A DNA stretch of 9,533 bases, from assembly GCA_030544165.1 (NCBI GenBank), contig JAUNRP010000069.1, positions 1 to 9,533 of the forward strand. Reading direction: 5' to 3'. A model generated the notes under the pieces. That model was not told the origin of the DNA. It saw nothing but the letters and a program-made list of their open reading frames with translations, and made no database searches. Source of the stretch: a bacterium. Lineage in GTDB: Bacteria; Actinomycetota; Actinomycetes; Actinomycetales; Actinomycetaceae. Within the stretch, counting starts at the first letter, position 1; each line of letters opens with the position of its first letter. Positions 7,029-9,533 of this stretch are shown here, in pieces. A program made the position numbers and the translations under genes.

Positions 7029-7791
7029 GTGGAGGCTCTTCTGGTGGACCCTCCCTGCCGTGCTCGTGTTCCTGGTGGCAGGAGGATTCCTCCTCGTGCT
7101 GACCTTCTGGAACATGCAGGCGGCGGGCCGCCACGAGGCCCAGGAGTACACGGCCGCCGAGCTGGCGTTCGAGCGCCAGCGTGACCTCACCCAGTACTTC
7201 CCGGAGCCGTGGAAGGCCGTCTTCAACCAGGGCACGAGCCAGTTGTTCGACGAGCGCTACCCGGACGCCGTGGGCACCCTCGAGGACGCCCTCGAGATCG
7301 TGCCCGAGGCCCCTGTGGGCGAGGACGGAACAAAGGATCCGGAGAGTCCCGAGTGCCTCGTGCGCACCAACCTCTCGCTCTCCCACGAGGGCACGGGAGA
7401 CCAGCACCTCGCGGACCAGCAGTACGCCTCCGCGATCGAGGCCTACCGGGCGGCGATGGATGCGATCGGCCCGTGCACCTCGGACGGCGAATCGGCCGCC
7501 GAGGAGGAGGAGCGGCCGGAGCCCGAGCCGGACCACCAGCCGGATGAGGACGAGCAGCGTCAGTGGGACAAGTCCCAGCAGGCGCAGGAGGAGCAGGAGC
7601 AGCAGTCCGGCGGTGGCGGATCCCCGCCGCCACCCCCGTCCCCCTCCCCCTCCCCGCCCGGCGGTGGAGGCGGTTCGCCCTCGCCAACGCCGGTGGACCC
7701 GCGGATCGAGGAACTCCAGGGCCGCAACCAGTCGGCGGCGCCCACGCCCGGTTCGGACGGCGAGGGCTACGGCGGCGGGCAGAACTGGTAG
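7012..7791 (+). CDS. TPR-like single-span membrane protein with Pro/Gly/Gln-rich tail (BatC-like)
   Basis: A 259-residue protein with a basic N-terminus (MRNERRWR) and one span (about 11-33), followed by an external part. Two helical hairpin-like segments resemble tetratricopeptide units: EPWKAVFNQGTSQLFDERY (65-83) with DAVGTLEDALEIVP (85-98), and LVRTNLSLSHEGTGDQHLA (116-134) with QYASAIEAYRAAMDAI (137-152). C115 and C155 flank the second unit and could pair. From about 158 the chain is low-complexity: acidic, then Gln/Glu-rich, then PPPPPSPSPSPP framed by poly-Gly, with a short helical RIEELQGRNQ (231-240) near an NW terminus. TPR proteins following VWA genes are typical of Bat operons and probably scaffold the complex. 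The start at ATG 7012 is set by GGGAGGGAG at 7001-7009. The TPR assignment rests on pattern only. Confidence 0.88.
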   Translation: MRNERRWRLFWWTLPAVLVFLVAGGFLLVLTFWNMQAAGRHEAQEYTAAELAFERQRDLTQYFPEPWKAVFNQGTSQLFDERYPDAVGTLEDALEIVPEAPVGEDGTKDPESPECLVRTNLSLSHEGTGDQHLADQQYASAIEAYRAAMDAIGPCTSDGESAAEEEERPEPEPDHQPDEDEQRQWDKSQQAQEEQEQQSGGGGSPPPPPSPSPSPPGGGGGSPSPTPVDPRIEELQGRNQSAAPTPGSDGEGYGGGQNW

Positions 7792-7795
7792 GCCC

Positions 7796-9100
7796 ATGAG
7801 CGGGGACGAGAACTTCGCACCGGGCGGGTCGGGGAGATCCCGCCCCAGCGGCGAACCGGCGCCTCCGGCCCCCTACCCGGCTCCCGCCCAGCTTCCCCGT
7901 CCCGAGTACGGCGGGGCCACACCACCGCCCCCGGACTCGTACGACTTCGGTCCGGCTCCCGCACCGCGTGAGCCCCATCCGTACGGCTACCCCCAGGGCG
8001 GGTCGGAGTCCTTCGGGGGCGCGGCACCGGATCCCGCATGGCAGGGTCACGCCCCGCACCCCGGCCGGGGTGCGAACTGGACGGTGATCCTGCTGGGTGC
8101 CGGCGCGCTGGTGGCCATCGTGGTGGTGCTCCTGTGGTTCTTCGTGGAGCGCCGGTCCGGCCCCGGACCCACCATCATCTCGCCAAGCCCCTCGAACTCG
8201 TGGGGGTACGGCACGAACCCCACCCTCGATGCCCTCTGGGATGACTGCGCGGCGGGGGACATGGAGGCGTGCGACTCCCTGTACCGTGCCGCCCCGGCGG
8301 GCACCGAGTACAACCACTTCGGATCCACCTGCGGGGAGACGGAGGGGCCCAGCTACGGCGGGTGCGATCTGGGGGTGGTGGGCGCCTACGGCAGCGATCG
8401 CCACCTCGACGAGCTGTGGGATGAGTGTGAGGCGGGGGACATGGAGGCGTGTAACGACCTCTACTGGTCCTCACCCGTGAGCAGCGAGTACGAGGACTTC
8501 GGGAGCACGTGTGGGGCGACCGAGTCACCCATGTACGGCCGCTGCATGGTCGGGGATGTCGACGGCTACGGCACCAACGCGGAGTTCGATGACCTCTGGG
8601 ACCAGTGCGAAGCCGGTGACATGGAGGCCTGCGACGATCTCTACTACGCGACCCCGGTGGGGAGCGAGTACGAGGAGTTCGGTTCCACCTGCGGGCAGAC
8701 CACCGCGCCCATGTATGGCACGTGTGACACCCTCGAATTCTCCTCCTATGGGGACGATCCGGACTGGGACGTCATGTGGGATCGCTGCACGGAGGGAGAG
8801 CTTCACGTCTGCGATGACCTGTTCGCTGTCTCCCACGAGGGCACCGAGTACCGGGAACACGCTGACACCTGCGGCGGGAGCCACGCCGCGAATGGTCGTT
8901 CGGATTGCATCGACCCGGACCACGACGCGTATGGCTCGGATCCATACCTGGATGGGCTGCACGACGAGTGCGCGGCGGGGGACCGGGATTCCTGCACGGC
9001 CCTCTACCACGGCTCGAGCTACGGCACGGAGTACCAAGTGTTCGGGAGGACCTGTGGCGGAGTGTACGAGGAGGACGACTACGTGAATGCGTGCATGTGA
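7796..9100 (+). CDS. Membrane protein with five four-cysteine tandem repeats
   Basis: A 434-residue protein with three parts: a Pro/Gly-rich disordered N-terminus (1-93), one span (about 94-116, WTVILLGAGALVAIVVVLLW), and five tandem repeats (138-434) of 60, 60, 60, 61 and 56 residues. Each repeat opens with a YGxxxxxDxLWDxC-type block, then GDMEAC or a variant, then LYxxxPxxxEY, FGSTCG and a final cysteine. All 20 cysteines lie in the repeats, four per repeat, suggesting disulfides in an exported domain. Similar repeats occur, from memory, in other actinobacterial membrane proteins; I cannot give a family name. The CxxGDxxAC core recalls cysteine-containing Sel1-like repeats. The start at ATG 7796, four bases after the upstream stop, has only a weak TAGG site, implying coupled translation. 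Flanking charges do not fix the topology clearly. Function is unknown; the operon suggests a role with the VWA complex. Confidence 0.9.
   Translation: MSGDENFAPGGSGRSRPSGEPAPPAPYPAPAQLPRPEYGGATPPPPDSYDFGPAPAPREPHPYGYPQGGSESFGGAAPDPAWQGHAPHPGRGANWTVILLGAGALVAIVVVLLWFFVERRSGPGPTIISPSPSNSWGYGTNPTLDALWDDCAAGDMEACDSLYRAAPAGTEYNHFGSTCGETEGPSYGGCDLGVVGAYGSDRHLDELWDECEAGDMEACNDLYWSSPVSSEYEDFGSTCGATESPMYGRCMVGDVDGYGTNAEFDDLWDQCEAGDMEACDDLYYATPVGSEYEEFGSTCGQTTAPMYGTCDTLEFSSYGDDPDWDVMWDRCTEGELHVCDDLFAVSHEGTEYREHADTCGGSHAANGRSDCIDPDHDAYGSDPYLDGLHDECAAGDRDSCTALYHGSSYGTEYQVFGRTCGGVYEEDDYVNACM
8207..9097 (+). repeat. Five tandem 180-bp coding repeats
   Basis: The repeat units lie at 8207-8386, 8387-8566, 8567-8746, 8747-8929 and 8930-9097. 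Units 1 and 2 share an identical 21-bp stretch (8251-8271 and 8431-8451) exactly 180 bp apart, and units 1-3 are clearly closer to each other than to units 4 and 5. This fits a more recent expansion of the first three. Unit 4 has one extra residue and HAD in place of the FGS triplet; unit 5 is truncated by the stop codon after its fourth cysteine. Confidence 0.9.
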
Positions 9101-9113
9101 TGCAGAGGATCCC

Positions 9114-9134
9114 TCCCGGCTGAGGGGGCCGGGA
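9114..9134 (+). terminator. GC hairpin, possible operon terminator
   Basis: TCCCGGC (9114-9120) pairs with GCCGGGA (9128-9134) around a 7-base loop, 13 bp after the stop codon of the repeat protein. There is no run of T immediately after it, though GTTTTGG follows at 9151. Actinobacterial terminators often lack a clear T-tract, so this is plausible and well placed between two transcription units. Confidence 0.5.
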
Positions 9135-9171
9135 AGCGCGGTTTGCCGTAGTTTTGGTGTGAGGTCCCAAC

Positions 9172-9177
9172 AGGAGG
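9172..9177 (+). promoter_or_regulatory. Strong ribosome-binding site
   Basis: AGGAGG lies six bases before the ATG at 9184, the best Shine-Dalgarno match in the window. It supports a separately initiated, well-translated gene. TAGTTT at 9149-9154 could be a -10 element for it, but no -35 hexamer is recognisable. Confidence 0.8.
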
Positions 9178-9183
9178 AGAGTC

Positions 9184-9533
9184 ATGTCTGAGCAGAACCG
9201 CCCCGATGAGGAGATCACTGAGGAGCAGCACCAGCCTGATGACGTGCAGGTTCCCGCCGAGGACACTCCGCTCGATCGTTCCGAGCAGCCCGGCATAGAC
9301 GAATCCGCCGAGCAGTCCGGCGTCGCCGAGTCCACCGAGCAGCCGTGGGCTGAGGAGCCTCAGGAGCCCTGGACGCCGGAACCACAGGCCCAGCAGTCAC
9401 AGCAGTCCCAGCCAGCTGCGCAGCCCGAGCAGCAGTGGGGTTCTGCACCCACGGAAGGATCCGCTGCGCAGGCGCCCGGCTCGTGGGAGCAGCAGGGCCA
9501 GCAGGGTCAGCAGGACTGGGGCCAACAGGGCCA
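9184..9533 (+). CDS. Partial CDS: acidic Gln-rich low-complexity N-terminus
   Basis: The frame opens at ATG 9184 behind a strong AGGAGG and remains open to the window edge, giving 116 complete codons; the 3' end is missing. The translation begins MSEQNRPDEEITEEQ, is rich in Glu, Asp, Gln, Pro and Ser, and contains no lysine and no cysteine. From about residue 70 it becomes Gln-dominated with WEQQGQQGQQ and DWGQQG motifs that look like the start of a short repeat. No hydrophobic segment is visible yet. N-termini of this type often precede membrane domains in Actinobacteria, so a downstream span is likely but unseen. The hairpin at 9114-9134 and the 83-bp gap suggest a transcription unit separate from the VWA operon. 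I do not recognise the family. Confidence 0.8.
   Translation, partial: MSEQNRPDEEITEEQHQPDDVQVPAEDTPLDRSEQPGIDESAEQSGVAESTEQPWAEEPQEPWTPEPQAQQSQQSQPAAQPEQQWGSAPTEGSAAQAPGSWEQQGQQGQQDWGQQG

Larger units (their letters stand above)
2679..9100 (+). other. Seven-gene MoxR/VWA (Bat-like) operon
   Basis: Seven plus-strand genes follow one another with junctions of +13, -11, -7, -4, -17 and +4 bp, and no room for internal promoters or terminators between them. Several starts have a Shine-Dalgarno site inside the preceding gene, which indicates translational coupling. The order ATPase, DUF58, small membrane protein, VWA, VWA, TPR-like matches the MoxR/Bat plan known from several phyla. The seventh gene, a cysteine-repeat membrane protein, is coupled to the same unit. 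Co-transcription is inferred from spacing only. Confidence 0.85.

Noticed and set aside
7618..7680. CCCCG/GGCGG-rich tract that could look like a regulatory repeat
   Set aside because: It is fully explained by poly-Gly and Pro-Ser codons in the tail of the TPR-like protein.
7181..7795. Upstream in-frame extension of the cysteine-repeat protein to 7181
   Set aside because: It reads through the TPR-like gene in another frame, giving Ser/Arg/Pro-rich sequence typical of a shadow frame. The ATG at 7796 directly follows the upstream stop.

Overview
The window comes from a high-GC actinobacterium. The signs are strongly G/C-biased third codon positions, Shine-Dalgarno sites with overlapping start/stop codons, and gene content typical of Actinobacteria (a CopD-CtaG fusion and a moxR/DUF58/VWA cluster). 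Micrococcales is my best guess; genus cannot be fixed from this sequence.

Layout. Positions 1-393 hold no convincing gene. They contain a perfect 19-bp inverted repeat (63-81 / 162-180) enclosing two further hairpins, then a GC-rich stretch with short direct repeats. Positions 394-2571 (minus strand) encode a large polytopic membrane protein with an N-terminal CopD-type copper-transport half and a C-terminal caa3-type CtaG (cytochrome c oxidase assembly) half. A 107-bp divergent intergenic region (2572-2678) separates it from a tightly packed plus-strand cluster at 2679-9100. In order, the cluster encodes a MoxR AAA+ ATPase, a DUF58 protein, a small single-span membrane protein, two membrane-anchored von Willebrand factor A (VWA) proteins, a small TPR-like membrane protein with a Pro/Gly/Gln-rich tail, and a membrane protein carrying five 60-residue, four-cysteine tandem repeats. 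Junctions are overlaps of 4-17 bp or gaps of 4-13 bp, so this is almost certainly one operon. A GC hairpin without a T-tract follows at 9114-9134. A new gene with an excellent ribosome-binding site starts at 9184 and runs off the window; it encodes an acidic, Gln-rich, probably disordered N-terminus.

How the genes fit together. The cluster matches the general plan of MoxR/Bat (aerotolerance-type) operons: a cytoplasmic AAA+ ATPase, a DUF58 partner, then membrane VWA proteins that present metal-dependent binding domains outside the membrane, and a TPR protein. Such systems are thought to act as chaperones or maturation machines for envelope or metal-dependent complexes. The unusual part is the last gene. 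Where many Bat operons carry a BatD-like protein, this one has a single-span protein with exactly 20 cysteines, all in the repeats. It is the best candidate here for an under-described envelope component. No RNA genes, CRISPR arrays, insertion sequences or tRNAs were seen.
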